45,471 nucleotides of DNA from Bacteroidales bacterium (lineage in GTDB: Bacteria; Bacteroidota; Bacteroidia; Bacteroidales; UBA932). The DNA lies in assembly GCA_015060255.1 (NCBI GenBank), contig SUYV01000011.1, positions 1 to 45,471 of the forward strand, read 5' to 3'. Positions 15,774 through 23,581 of the stretch are shown in pieces. The notes under the pieces were generated by a model. The model did no database searches. It had not been told where the DNA came from and saw only the letters and a list, made by a program, of their open reading frames with translations. Position 1 is the first letter of the stretch. The number at the start of each line of letters is the position of its first letter. The position numbers and the translations under genes were made by a program.

Positions 15774-15817
15774 TGTCACGATACACCTGAAATGGCGATT
15801 TAGACTGTATCGTGACA
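15774..15817. repeat. REP-like hairpin L2
   Basis: Perfect 12-bp arms TGTCACGATACA (15774-15785) and TGTATCGTGACA (15806-15817), loop 20 nt. It ends 6 bp before the transposase stop codon on the minus strand. A further half-site ATCGTGACA is at 15838-15846, inside the end of the coding region. Confidence 0.9.
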
Positions 15818-15823
15818 TAGCGG

Positions 15824-16756
15824 CTATAGGGCTGGAAATCGTGACATAGCAAGACATCGCTGTATTTGTTCTGTTCCGATATGATATCTTGATTTCAGGA
15901 AGCTTGCAGCCTGCTGTACCTGATTGACTGACAGCTGATATAGGGTCTTTCCTCCGAACCTGTCATTCAGCAGCTTGTCTATGATGCAGCATAGTTCTAT
16001 GTCGTGTATGGTGTTCGGATTGTGTCTTCCGTATTCGTTTGCAAGCAGTTGCTGCACGGCAGCACCTTTAACTCCATTTTCGATGTCGCAGATCCGGATC
16101 GGAGAGATGTCAGGGCCGTCATTGGATTGTTCTTTCTCCCATGTCTCTCCTGAAAGCCTGTTCATATAATACATATACGACCTGGCTGTGCTGAACTGGT
16201 GCTCCAAATCAGTCACGTCTACGATGTACTCTGCCAGTATCAGTCCGTCGGAGCCCATCATGATTTCGTGAGGCAGTCTGTTTCTGTCCGGCATTCTGCT
16301 GTAATGCCTCACTGATTTCTTCGCTCCTTCATTCAACTCGAATCCCAGTTCCTTCCTGAATGCTGCTCGTGCCGAAGAGTATGGGTATTCGAATGGCGTA
16401 GCGCATATGCCATGGTGAAGTGGATTGCGAAGTATATATGCGATGGCGGTCAGCAGATGGTGCAGTCCTCGGATTTCAAGTGTGAAGAACTGCCGTTCCC
16501 CAAGCCTGCCTTTTCTTTTGTACCTGCTGTTGAAGTAGCATGAATACGGATACCGGAACGATACGATGAATCCTTTTAGATTGTCTGCCCGCACGCATAG
16601 GTGTACATGGTTGGACATCAGACAATAGGCTGATATTGTTGTGTCTGTCTTGTATGCGGCAATTGCAAGGCAAACGATCCCATGAATGTAGTCTTCCTTG
16701 CTCCTGAACAGCAGCTCGTCTCCTCCTGACCAGCATAAATGATAAGTTTTTTTCAT
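15824..16756 (-). CDS. REP-associated tyrosine transposase (RAYT, Y1/HUH family)
   Basis: A 310-residue protein of the TnpA_REP/RAYT group related to IS200/IS605 transposases. The HUH motif is H50-V-H52 in CLMSNHVHLCV. The probable nucleophile is Y107 in AIAYILRNPLHHGI, matching the conserved Y-I-x-N-P block. The N-terminus YHLCWSGGDELLFRSKEDY corresponds to the usual first strand and helix of the fold. The C-terminal ~130 residues are an added helical DNA-binding-type region. RAYTs cut and join single-stranded REP hairpins and are domesticated, single-copy genes in many genomes. Two matching hairpins on each side plus half-sites at both edges strongly support this assignment. The start is ATG at 16756. 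Confidence 0.88.
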   Translation of the reverse strand: MKKTYHLCWSGGDELLFRSKEDYIHGIVCLAIAAYKTDTTISAYCLMSNHVHLCVRADNLKGFIVSFRYPYSCYFNSRYKRKGRLGERQFFTLEIRGLHHLLTAIAYILRNPLHHGICATPFEYPYSSARAAFRKELGFELNEGAKKSVRHYSRMPDRNRLPHEIMMGSDGLILAEYIVDVTDLEHQFSTARSYMYYMNRLSGETWEKEQSNDGPDISPIRICDIENGVKGAAVQQLLANEYGRHNPNTIHDIELCCIIDKLLNDRFGGKTLYQLSVNQVQQAASFLKSRYHIGTEQIQRCLAMSRFPAL

Positions 16757-16898
16757 TTTTGCTTTTAAGGTACAGAGGACTATACGAGATTTGTTAAAGA
16801 AAAGGAAAAATGTGACGAAATTCTGACTTTAAAATTTATTTTTCAGTGTTAAAAATTTATTTTAAACATTTTTGCCGTCTCGCGAGTCTCCGTCTTTC
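16757..16898. other. AT-rich stretch upstream of the transposase gene
   Basis: About 140 bp with many A/T runs, no gene and no full TAnnTTTG element on the minus strand. The transposase promoter, if any, is not recognisable. Confidence 0.4.
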
Positions 16899-16944
16899 GT
16901 GTCACGATACACCGGAATGCGCCAATGTAAGTGTATCGTGACAC
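16899..16944. repeat. REP-like hairpin R1
   Basis: Perfect 14-bp arms GTGTCACGATACAC (16899-16912) and GTGTATCGTGACAC (16931-16944), loop 18 nt; with the common 12-bp arms the loop is again 20 nt. Confidence 0.9.
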
Positions 16945-16970
16945 AAAAGAATCGTTTTGGGGCATTCTGT

Positions 16971-17014
16971 TGTCACAATACAGTCAAATCGGCCCTTTGG
17001 AATGTATCGTGACA
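16971..17014. repeat. REP-like hairpin R2
   Basis: Arms TGTCACAATACA (16971-16982) and TGTATCGTGACA (17003-17014), one mismatch, loop 20 nt. A half-site ATATCGTGACA follows at 17033-17043. Confidence 0.85.
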
Positions 17015-17067
17015 GGACGACTACATGGCCGTATATCGTGACAAGTGGATTTTAAGCAGGCACTGCG

Positions 17068-17757
17068 TTAGAAGCGCATGAGGCGCATTTCGGGTGCGAC
17101 GCGGTATGGAGTGGCGCGGATGAAGAGGAGCCACTGTGCCAGGTAGTAGGTCACAAGCACGAGATAAGTCCTGTAGGGGACAGGCTCCACGAACATGTTC
17201 CAGGCGATGATGAAGTCAGAGAACACGAAAAGCACGGCTCCGAGTGCGTATAGGCTGCTTCGCTGAAGCAGGGCGGTAAGGAGCATCAGGCTGATGATGC
17301 AGGCATAAATGCCGACTCCTGCCTTGATGATTCCCGGTTCGGCGTTCGGTACGATCCGGAAAAATGCTGTCGCGAGGAGGGCGAGGGTGCAGAAAATGAC
17401 CATGGCGAGGTATCCCTTGGCCTTTGAGGTCAGCTTCATGTCTTTCTCCACCTTGCTGAAGTATCTTCCTATGAAGAATGTTATGAACCAGACATGTCCT
17501 ATGGCGAAGAAGCCCATCTGGGCCAGAAAGTTTCCGCATGAACCCATGTAATCCCCGATAGCGCTGAATATGAATGCCATCGCTATCTGCCAAGGGCACA
17601 TCCAAAGGGCTGAGACTGCCAGTATCGCTACCGGGATCGTGACCTTGTGCGGGATCTCTACAGGAAGGAAATATAAGACTGAGGCAAGGAGGAAGAGAAT
17701 GCTGCTGCTTACTGCTGCTGTGCTTATTCTCTTCTCGTTCATACGTAAGATGCTCAT
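17068..17757 (-). CDS. YhhN/TMEM86-family membrane protein (lysoplasmalogenase-like)
   Basis: A 229-residue protein that is almost wholly hydrophobic, with about eight membrane segments. The family blocks FIFSAIGDYMGSCG, FFAIGHVWFITFF, and ALGAVLFVFSDFIIAWN followed by a YYLAQWLLF end are recognisable. Animal TMEM86 proteins and a few bacterial homologues hydrolyse the vinyl ether bond of lysoplasmalogens; the conserved Asp residues in GDYMG and SDFII are the likely catalytic ones. Plasmalogens occur in anaerobes, so a role in ether lipid turnover is possible but unproved. The gene stands alone next to the REPtron and is divergent from the SusC gene. Confidence 0.8.
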   Translation of the reverse strand: MSILRMNEKRISTAAVSSSILFLLASVLYFLPVEIPHKVTIPVAILAVSALWMCPWQIAMAFIFSAIGDYMGSCGNFLAQMGFFAIGHVWFITFFIGRYFSKVEKDMKLTSKAKGYLAMVIFCTLALLATAFFRIVPNAEPGIIKAGVGIYACIISLMLLTALLQRSSLYALGAVLFVFSDFIIAWNMFVEPVPYRTYLVLVTYYLAQWLLFIRATPYRVAPEMRLMRF

Positions 17758-18079
17758 GGCTGGTGTTCTTTTGAGCGCTAAGTTAGTAAAAATAATCTTT
17801 AAGCATTTGCGATGCTGAGTAATTCTTCTTTTTTCGATATTAGGTTACGAATTGATAAGAAGACGCGGATACTATGACTAAAGTGTAAGTGTGGTCGGTA
17901 AGAAATATCTATCAAATAATTATTTAAGATTGCCGTAGAGTTTGGAATTTTATAAAAAAAAATCTAATTTTGTAGTTCGGGGTGGTTTTATCCAGCCCGA
18001 TTTAAAACGAGTTAGTGTGTAGTGTAGCATACTAAAGTGAAAAATCAATATTTATGTTAAACAACTAAAAGTAACAACT
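17758..18079. other. Divergent intergenic region before SusCD locus A
   Basis: 322 bp without a gene. It contains one clear plus-strand promoter (17941-17972) and a leader of about 100 nt. I see no minus-strand promoter for the YhhN gene and no sigma/anti-sigma genes. Confidence 0.5.
17941..17972 (+). promoter_or_regulatory. Promoter of SusCD locus A
   Basis: TTTG at 17941-17944, 20-nt spacer, TAATTTTG at 17965-17972. Full consensus match, about 100 nt before the SusC ATG. Confidence 0.8.
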
Positions 18080-21064
18080 ATGAGAAAAATTAAACTATTT
18101 CTCACAGCGTTAGCAGTGATGATCTCTTCTGTGGCCTTTGCCCAGAAATTGACAGTCACTGGAAATGTGACTGACGCCTCAAATGGCGAGCCGGTACCTT
18201 TCGCATCAGTTCATGAGAAGGGGACAATGAACGGAGTCAATACTGACGTTAATGGACATTACTCAATTACAGTATCCAAGGATGCAACTCTCGTGTTCTC
18301 ATCTATCGGATATGAAGCTGTCGAGGTTCCTGTAGTGGGTAAAGCGCTGATTGACTGCGAACTTCCTCTTGATTCGGAAAGGCTTGAAGATGCAGTCGTA
18401 GTCGGCTACGGTTCTGCAAAGAAGGTCGGAACAATCATTGGTTCGTTGACGACCGTGAAGTCTGATGCGCTTAAGAATGCTCCATCATCATCAGCTCTCG
18501 ATGCCCTTCAGGGTCAGGTTGCGGGTCTGGCTGTCATGACAACTGGTGGTGTTGCCGGTGATAACAATGTGTCGATGACGCTCCATGGAACAGGATCTTT
18601 GGGATCAAGTTCGCAGCCTCTTTTTGTTATTGATGGTATTCCATCAAGCAGCCGTGCAATCATGGCTCTTAACCCTAATGATATCTTGAGCATATCTGTG
18701 CTTAAGGATGCATCTGCTACTTCAATTTATGGTTCGCGTGCATCTAATGGTGTCGTTTATGTGACTACAAAGTCAGGAGGTTATAATTCGCAGGCTACCA
18801 TAACAGTAAGAAGTCAGGCAGGTATCTCTACAATTGCCGATATGACTCTTTATAAGAATATGATGTCAGGTCCGGAACTTAAGGAGTTTTGGATTAAGGC
18901 TGGTTTGATGACTCCAGATCAGATTTACAGCACTTATACAAGCCAGGGATTTGATGCTGATACCAAGTGGTATAACTACACTCAGCAGTTCAATAACCCT
19001 CAGTTCCAGAATGATGTGACAGTAGAAGGCGGTGGAGAGAAGGTGGCATATATGATTGGTGCTTCTCAATTCCATCAGAGAGGTACGGCTATTGGAAACG
19101 TTTATGATCGTTATACTGTCCGTTCAAACGTTCAGGGCCGTCCAAAGGATTGGCTCAAGTTGGGCGCAAATATCGGTCTCAGTTATGACAAGAAGTCAAA
19201 CAATCCGAACTGGGGTTCTTCTTCCGGTGGTGCTGCTTATACTTCAGGTGGTCTTTCTTATCTTCTCAATCCATTGTATCCTGCTATAGATCCGGAAACA
19301 GGTAAGGAGTATGAAATTCAGTATCCTAACGGAATGAACAACCATCATTATTATATGAAGAGCCGAATGAACCAGACGGATCGTTTCGGAGTTGTTGCGT
19401 CATTCTTTGCTGAAATTGAACCAATAAGAAACCTGAAGATTACTTCGCGTGCAGGTATTGACGGATCAATACAGAAAGCCCATACTACAGCATTGCCATC
19501 TTCAGTAATCTATGCAGGTAGCGGTTATAGAAATAGACAGGCAGCGATTGACTTTGCAGCTACTATTACAAATACAATTGAATATTCATTCAATATCGGT
19601 CACGACCATCATTTTATCTTCCTTGTCGGTCAGGAGGGTATTTCAAACGAGTACGATTATATGGGAGCCTACTCTGAAGGCCAGAATGATGATCGTCTCT
19701 TGAATCTCCAGAATGGTACACAACCTACATATGATGTGACAGAATCTTATGAAGCAAGTAAGTTCCTTTCTTTCTTTGGTAGGGTAGATTACTCATTGAT
19801 GGAGAAATATTACTTCGATGCATCTATCCGTAATGACCGTAGTTCACGTTTCGGTCCAGCCAACCGCAGTGCATTCTTCTGGGCTGCCGGAGGTATGTGG
19901 AAAATAAAGAAGGAGAATTTTATGAGCGACCTTACTTGGCTCAATGACTTGAACTTTAAGGTTAGCTACGGTACTCAGGGTAATGCAAATATCGGTAACT
20001 ATTCTCACTATGGTCTCGTAACTGCATCTTCTGATTATGCTCAAACATCAGGTAAGGTTGTAGGTCAGGCGGCCAACCGTAATATCACTTGGGAGAATCA
20101 GGCACTCCTTACCATAGGATTGAACGGACGTATTGCTGATTTTATCGATTTCAATGTCGAGTATTATAGGAGAACTACCACAGATATGCTGATGGGAGTA
20201 CCTTATAACTATACAACAGGATTCACATCTATTACAGATAATGTCGGTTCCCTTCTTAATACAGGTGTTGATATTACTCTCGGCTTTGATATTCTTCGTC
20301 ATAAGGACTACTTCCTTCGTGCAAGTGCAAACTTCAACTATAACGATGAGAAGGTGACAGGCCTCTTCCACGGTCTCGAAAGATGGGAGATTGCAAATAC
20401 AGGTCTTGCATACGTACTTGGTGAGCCGGTTCTCTACTACGCTCCTATTTATGCAGGTGTTGACCCGGCAGATGGTGCACCAATGTGGTACGTTCCTGGT
20501 GATAATATCGATGAGACAACTATGAACGAGACAACCAAGACATATGATGAGGCTTCACTTACTCAGAATACCGGTCTTCGTTGGCATAACCCAATCAATG
20601 GTGGTTTCAGTATTTCAGGTGGATGGAGAGGTCTCTCGCTTCAGGCAGATTTCTCATATGTGATTGGTAAGACGATCATCAATAACGATGGCTTCTTCTA
20701 TTCTAACCCTGTCCAGAATCTTGATAGTACTCAGCATAAGGAGGTTACTGATTTCTGGACTCCTGAAAATACAGATGCCAAGTTCCCAGATTGGTCAAAG
20801 GGATATTCGATGCAGTTTGATACTCACTTGTATGAGAATGCAGATTTCCTTCGTCTGAAGAACCTTCAGGTTGCATATGACCTGCCGAGAAGATTCCTTG
20901 GCAATCAGAGAGTGCTTAATGGCATTAAGGTGTCATTCACTGGCCGTAACCTCTTGACTTTCACTAACTATTCTGGTATCGACCCAGAGGTGGATTCAAA
21001 TGTGACATATGGTATCGTTGGTAACTCTAAACAGTTCCTCTTCGGTCTTGAGCTTACTTTCTAA
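18080..21064 (+). CDS. SusC/RagA-type TonB-dependent outer membrane transporter (locus A)
   Basis: A 994-residue protein with a Sec signal peptide (SVAFAQ cut site), a carboxypeptidase-regulatory-like beta domain at ~24-100 (VTGNVTDASNGEPVPFASV), a TonB-box-like segment EDAVVVGYGSAKK, a plug domain (DALQGQVAGLAV, PLFVIDGIPSSSRA, ISVLKDASATSIYGSRASNGVVYV) and a C-terminal barrel ending in an aromatic strand (FLFGLELTF). It imports oligomers across the outer membrane using TonB energy. SusD starts 27 nt downstream. With a subtilisin in the same set and no glycosidase, peptides are the likely cargo, as for RagAB. The gene is visibly more AT-rich than the SusC genes of loci B and C. Confidence 0.93.
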   Translation: MRKIKLFLTALAVMISSVAFAQKLTVTGNVTDASNGEPVPFASVHEKGTMNGVNTDVNGHYSITVSKDATLVFSSIGYEAVEVPVVGKALIDCELPLDSERLEDAVVVGYGSAKKVGTIIGSLTTVKSDALKNAPSSSALDALQGQVAGLAVMTTGGVAGDNNVSMTLHGTGSLGSSSQPLFVIDGIPSSSRAIMALNPNDILSISVLKDASATSIYGSRASNGVVYVTTKSGGYNSQATITVRSQAGISTIADMTLYKNMMSGPELKEFWIKAGLMTPDQIYSTYTSQGFDADTKWYNYTQQFNNPQFQNDVTVEGGGEKVAYMIGASQFHQRGTAIGNVYDRYTVRSNVQGRPKDWLKLGANIGLSYDKKSNNPNWGSSSGGAAYTSGGLSYLLNPLYPAIDPETGKEYEIQYPNGMNNHHYYMKSRMNQTDRFGVVASFFAEIEPIRNLKITSRAGIDGSIQKAHTTALPSSVIYAGSGYRNRQAAIDFAATITNTIEYSFNIGHDHHFIFLVGQEGISNEYDYMGAYSEGQNDDRLLNLQNGTQPTYDVTESYEASKFLSFFGRVDYSLMEKYYFDASIRNDRSSRFGPANRSAFFWAAGGMWKIKKENFMSDLTWLNDLNFKVSYGTQGNANIGNYSHYGLVTASSDYAQTSGKVVGQAANRNITWENQALLTIGLNGRIADFIDFNVEYYRRTTTDMLMGVPYNYTTGFTSITDNVGSLLNTGVDITLGFDILRHKDYFLRASANFNYNDEKVTGLFHGLERWEIANTGLAYVLGEPVLYYAPIYAGVDPADGAPMWYVPGDNIDETTMNETTKTYDEASLTQNTGLRWHNPINGGFSISGGWRGLSLQADFSYVIGKTIINNDGFFYSNPVQNLDSTQHKEVTDFWTPENTDAKFPDWSKGYSMQFDTHLYENADFLRLKNLQVAYDLPRRFLGNQRVLNGIKVSFTGRNLLTFTNYSGIDPEVDSNVTYGIVGNSKQFLFGLELTF

Positions 21065-21091
21065 TATCAGAATTGTAAATAAGAATAGGAT

Positions 21092-22609
21092 ATGAAAAAG
21101 AAGAATATAATTAAAAATACCTTCCTTGGCAGCATGGCGGTGATATTGCTTGCTTCGTGTGATCTGAATATGGTTCCGACAGATGCAATCGTTTACGAGG
21201 AGGGAACTCCGCTCTTTCTTAGCGAAGCGGATGTATTGGCATTTGAGGTCGGTATCCTTGCTGATTATCGCGGACTTCAGTATGGCTCATTTACGCAGAG
21301 TACCGAAGTTATGTGTGACGCATTCAATGCAACAATAGGCTTCGGAAATAACTATGGATCTGTTCATAGAGCAGATTATACGTTCACCCCAAGTGACACT
21401 TATGTTGAGTCTATGTGGGGCAGCCATTATATCGCAATCAAGGATTATAATATCGCAATCGCGAATTGTAAACTTGTCGCAGATGATGCTCCTCATAAGC
21501 CAGCGGCTGACTATCTTGAGGGTCTGGCATATTTCTGCCGTGCGTCTTCTTACCTCACCCTTGCAAGACACTTTGGAAAGGATTATGACCCTGCGACAGC
21601 AGAGACCGATCTTTGTGTTCCGCTTGTTCTTAAATATGATCAGGCAGAGAAACCTTTCCGTGCTACAGTTAAGGAAGTCTATGATCAGATTTTTGATGAC
21701 CTTTCTCTAGCAGAGGAGCTCCTTGCTGAGTCTCCAGGAGCAGTTAGATCAGTTGTTCCTACTATTGATGCGGTGTATGCATTGATGGCACGTTATTACC
21801 TTGATGTCGAGGATTATCAGTCTGCAGCTAGTTATGCAATGGATGTGATTGATTCTGAAGCAGGATACGCACTTGCAAGTTCAGCTGAGGCTATGGTTGT
21901 AGAGTATACAAATGATAATGGAACTGAGCCGATTGTGCAGTGCTTTGCTACTATGGCTGAGGGCGCAAAGGGTAATACGTTATTTACAAGTGTAGGAACA
22001 GGAAATGATGTGCCTAAGTATTTCGGCTCGCTCTTTATTCCTACTAATAAGCTTGTGGCTTCTTATGGATCAGGTGACCTGCGTTTTACAACATGGTTCA
22101 CTAATAGCATGTACCCAATTTTCTCTTCCGGTAACTATTATACCGAGCCTTATGTGTTCATCAAATATCTCGATAATCCTGCACTTCGTTCTGGAAACGT
22201 CGAGACTGGTGCGCATGCTGCAAAGCCGCTCATGATTGGTGAAATGTATCTTATCGCAGCTGAGGCGTATGCAATGGATGGCGATGAGGATGCGGCAGTT
22301 TCAATTCTTCAGGAGTTGAGAGGTGCCCGTAGAGCAGGTGCCGTAACAGGTGACATTATGGATGAGGTAAAACTTGAGTGGTTCAGAGAAACTGTCGGTG
22401 AAGGTCTTCGACTTTCATGTCTCAAGCGTTGGGGTGATGGTATTGATACCAGAGCACCACAGCCTTCTGCAACTGAACTTGTCATGACAGGTTCTGCATA
22501 TACTGAGCGAGAACTTACATCAGATTCTCATGTTTTCGTTTGGCCAGTGCCGACATATGAGATAAAGATTAATGAGAATCTTGTTCAGAACCCTGGATAT
22601 TCTGAATAG
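21092..22609 (+). CDS. SusD/RagB-type surface lipoprotein (locus A)
   Basis: A 505-residue lipoprotein with lipobox LASC and mature start CDLNMVPTDAI. SusD-type features are the early helical region with paired TPR-like repeats (HKPAADYLEGLAYFCRASSYLTLAR), a YLIAAEAYAM block (GEMYLIAAEAYAM), LQELRGARRAG, WFRETVGEGLRLSCLKRWGDG, and the closing PVPTYEIKINENLVQNPGY that is nearly diagnostic. It forms the lid of the SusC pore and captures ligand at the cell surface. It lies between SusC (27 nt) and a lipoprotein gene (18 nt). Confidence 0.93.
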   Translation: MKKKNIIKNTFLGSMAVILLASCDLNMVPTDAIVYEEGTPLFLSEADVLAFEVGILADYRGLQYGSFTQSTEVMCDAFNATIGFGNNYGSVHRADYTFTPSDTYVESMWGSHYIAIKDYNIAIANCKLVADDAPHKPAADYLEGLAYFCRASSYLTLARHFGKDYDPATAETDLCVPLVLKYDQAEKPFRATVKEVYDQIFDDLSLAEELLAESPGAVRSVVPTIDAVYALMARYYLDVEDYQSAASYAMDVIDSEAGYALASSAEAMVVEYTNDNGTEPIVQCFATMAEGAKGNTLFTSVGTGNDVPKYFGSLFIPTNKLVASYGSGDLRFTTWFTNSMYPIFSSGNYYTEPYVFIKYLDNPALRSGNVETGAHAAKPLMIGEMYLIAAEAYAMDGDEDAAVSILQELRGARRAGAVTGDIMDEVKLEWFRETVGEGLRLSCLKRWGDGIDTRAPQPSATELVMTGSAYTERELTSDSHVFVWPVPTYEIKINENLVQNPGYSE

Positions 22610-22627
22610 TTACTAATTATTAAGATT

Positions 22628-23506
22628 ATGAAGAAGATTTTAAATATTTGCGCAGTAGTATCTATCGTTCTTCTTGCAATTTCTTGTAATAGAAAGGTTG
22701 AGTTTGAACATAGTACATTTGTGACATTTTCGTCAGTAAAGTATAATGTTGAAGAGACTGTAGGTACTATTTCTCTACCTGTTATTCTTTACAATGCTAC
22801 AGGTGAGGACGTACAGGTATCTGTTGCGGTAGATGCTAAAACAGCTGAAGAGGGTACTGACTTCAATATTGTTAACCCAAGTAGTGGACTTTTGACATTC
22901 ACCGGTCAGACTGATACTTTATATGTGGATCTCGAGATTAATGCTATGGTAGGTGAATTTACAGGGGCAAAGGCATTCTCTCTTTCAATCAGCAGTCTCA
23001 CTGATGGTGTGGCCACAGGAAACTTTGCTACAGCTGATGTGACAATCATTGATCTTGACCACCCTCTTTCTCAGTTCGTAGGAGAATGGGCAGGAACACT
23101 TATGTTTGCTTCAAATCCTCCAACGCCTCTTTCAACTGTGCTCAAGATTTCGATTGATGCCAATGATCCGACATATACTCAGCTGATTATAGAGGGTTGG
23201 GAGGCACATCCAAGCTATTCTGGTTATGCGGTTCCAGTTACAGCAGTCTATGATCCAAGCGTTTCACCAAACGTGCGGGTACTTACTGGACAGACTGGAT
23301 GGTATGTAAACGACTATTATAATTTCATCTTTACAGGACTTGACGAATCTGGCTCAAGTATGACAGATCTTGAACTTGCATACGATCCAGAGGCTGCAAC
23401 TTTGACGCAACTTAATATGTTTGGTGCGTACAATACAAAAGGTGCTGATGAAGATTTGGGATTCTATTCGCTTTATCAGCCAGGAACAGTCTTTACAAAG
23501 AAGTAA
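22628..23506 (+). CDS. Lipoprotein with Calx-beta-like domain (locus A)
   Basis: A 292-residue lipoprotein (LAISC lipobox). Residues ~28-145 look like a Calx-beta/adhesin sandwich: VTFSSVKYNVEETVGTISLP, VAVDAKTAEEGTDFNIV, then F-SLSISSL and ADVTIIDLD. Residues ~150-292 start with LSQFVGEWAGTLMF, a lipocalin-like opening, and are beta-rich. It has no catalytic motif. Third genes of SusCD loci are often surface ligand-binding proteins (SusE/F role), which is the most likely job here. A hairpin lies between its stop and the protease gene. Confidence 0.7.
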   Translation: MKKILNICAVVSIVLLAISCNRKVEFEHSTFVTFSSVKYNVEETVGTISLPVILYNATGEDVQVSVAVDAKTAEEGTDFNIVNPSSGLLTFTGQTDTLYVDLEINAMVGEFTGAKAFSLSISSLTDGVATGNFATADVTIIDLDHPLSQFVGEWAGTLMFASNPPTPLSTVLKISIDANDPTYTQLIIEGWEAHPSYSGYAVPVTAVYDPSVSPNVRVLTGQTGWYVNDYYNFIFTGLDESGSSMTDLELAYDPEAATLTQLNMFGAYNTKGADEDLGFYSLYQPGTVFTKK

Positions 23507-23528
23507 GGTCTAACTTAACTTTTAGATG

Positions 23529-23558
23529 ATAGGTGAGCGGTTAATACCGCCCACCTAT
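23529..23558 (+). terminator. Hairpin between lipoprotein and protease genes, weak terminator or processing site
   Basis: ATAGGTG (23529-23535) pairs with CACCTAT (23552-23558) and GCGGT (23537-23541) with ACCGC (23546-23550), one mismatch between the parts, loop TAAT. Only TTAAAATTTATTT follows, so termination would be partial. Confidence 0.55.
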
Positions 23559-23581
23559 TAAAATTTATTTAAACATATATT

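Noticed and set aside
15703..17014. The repeated hairpins as a CRISPR array
   Set aside because: Only two per side, palindromic across 44 nt, irregular gaps and a RAYT gene between; they fit REP elements.
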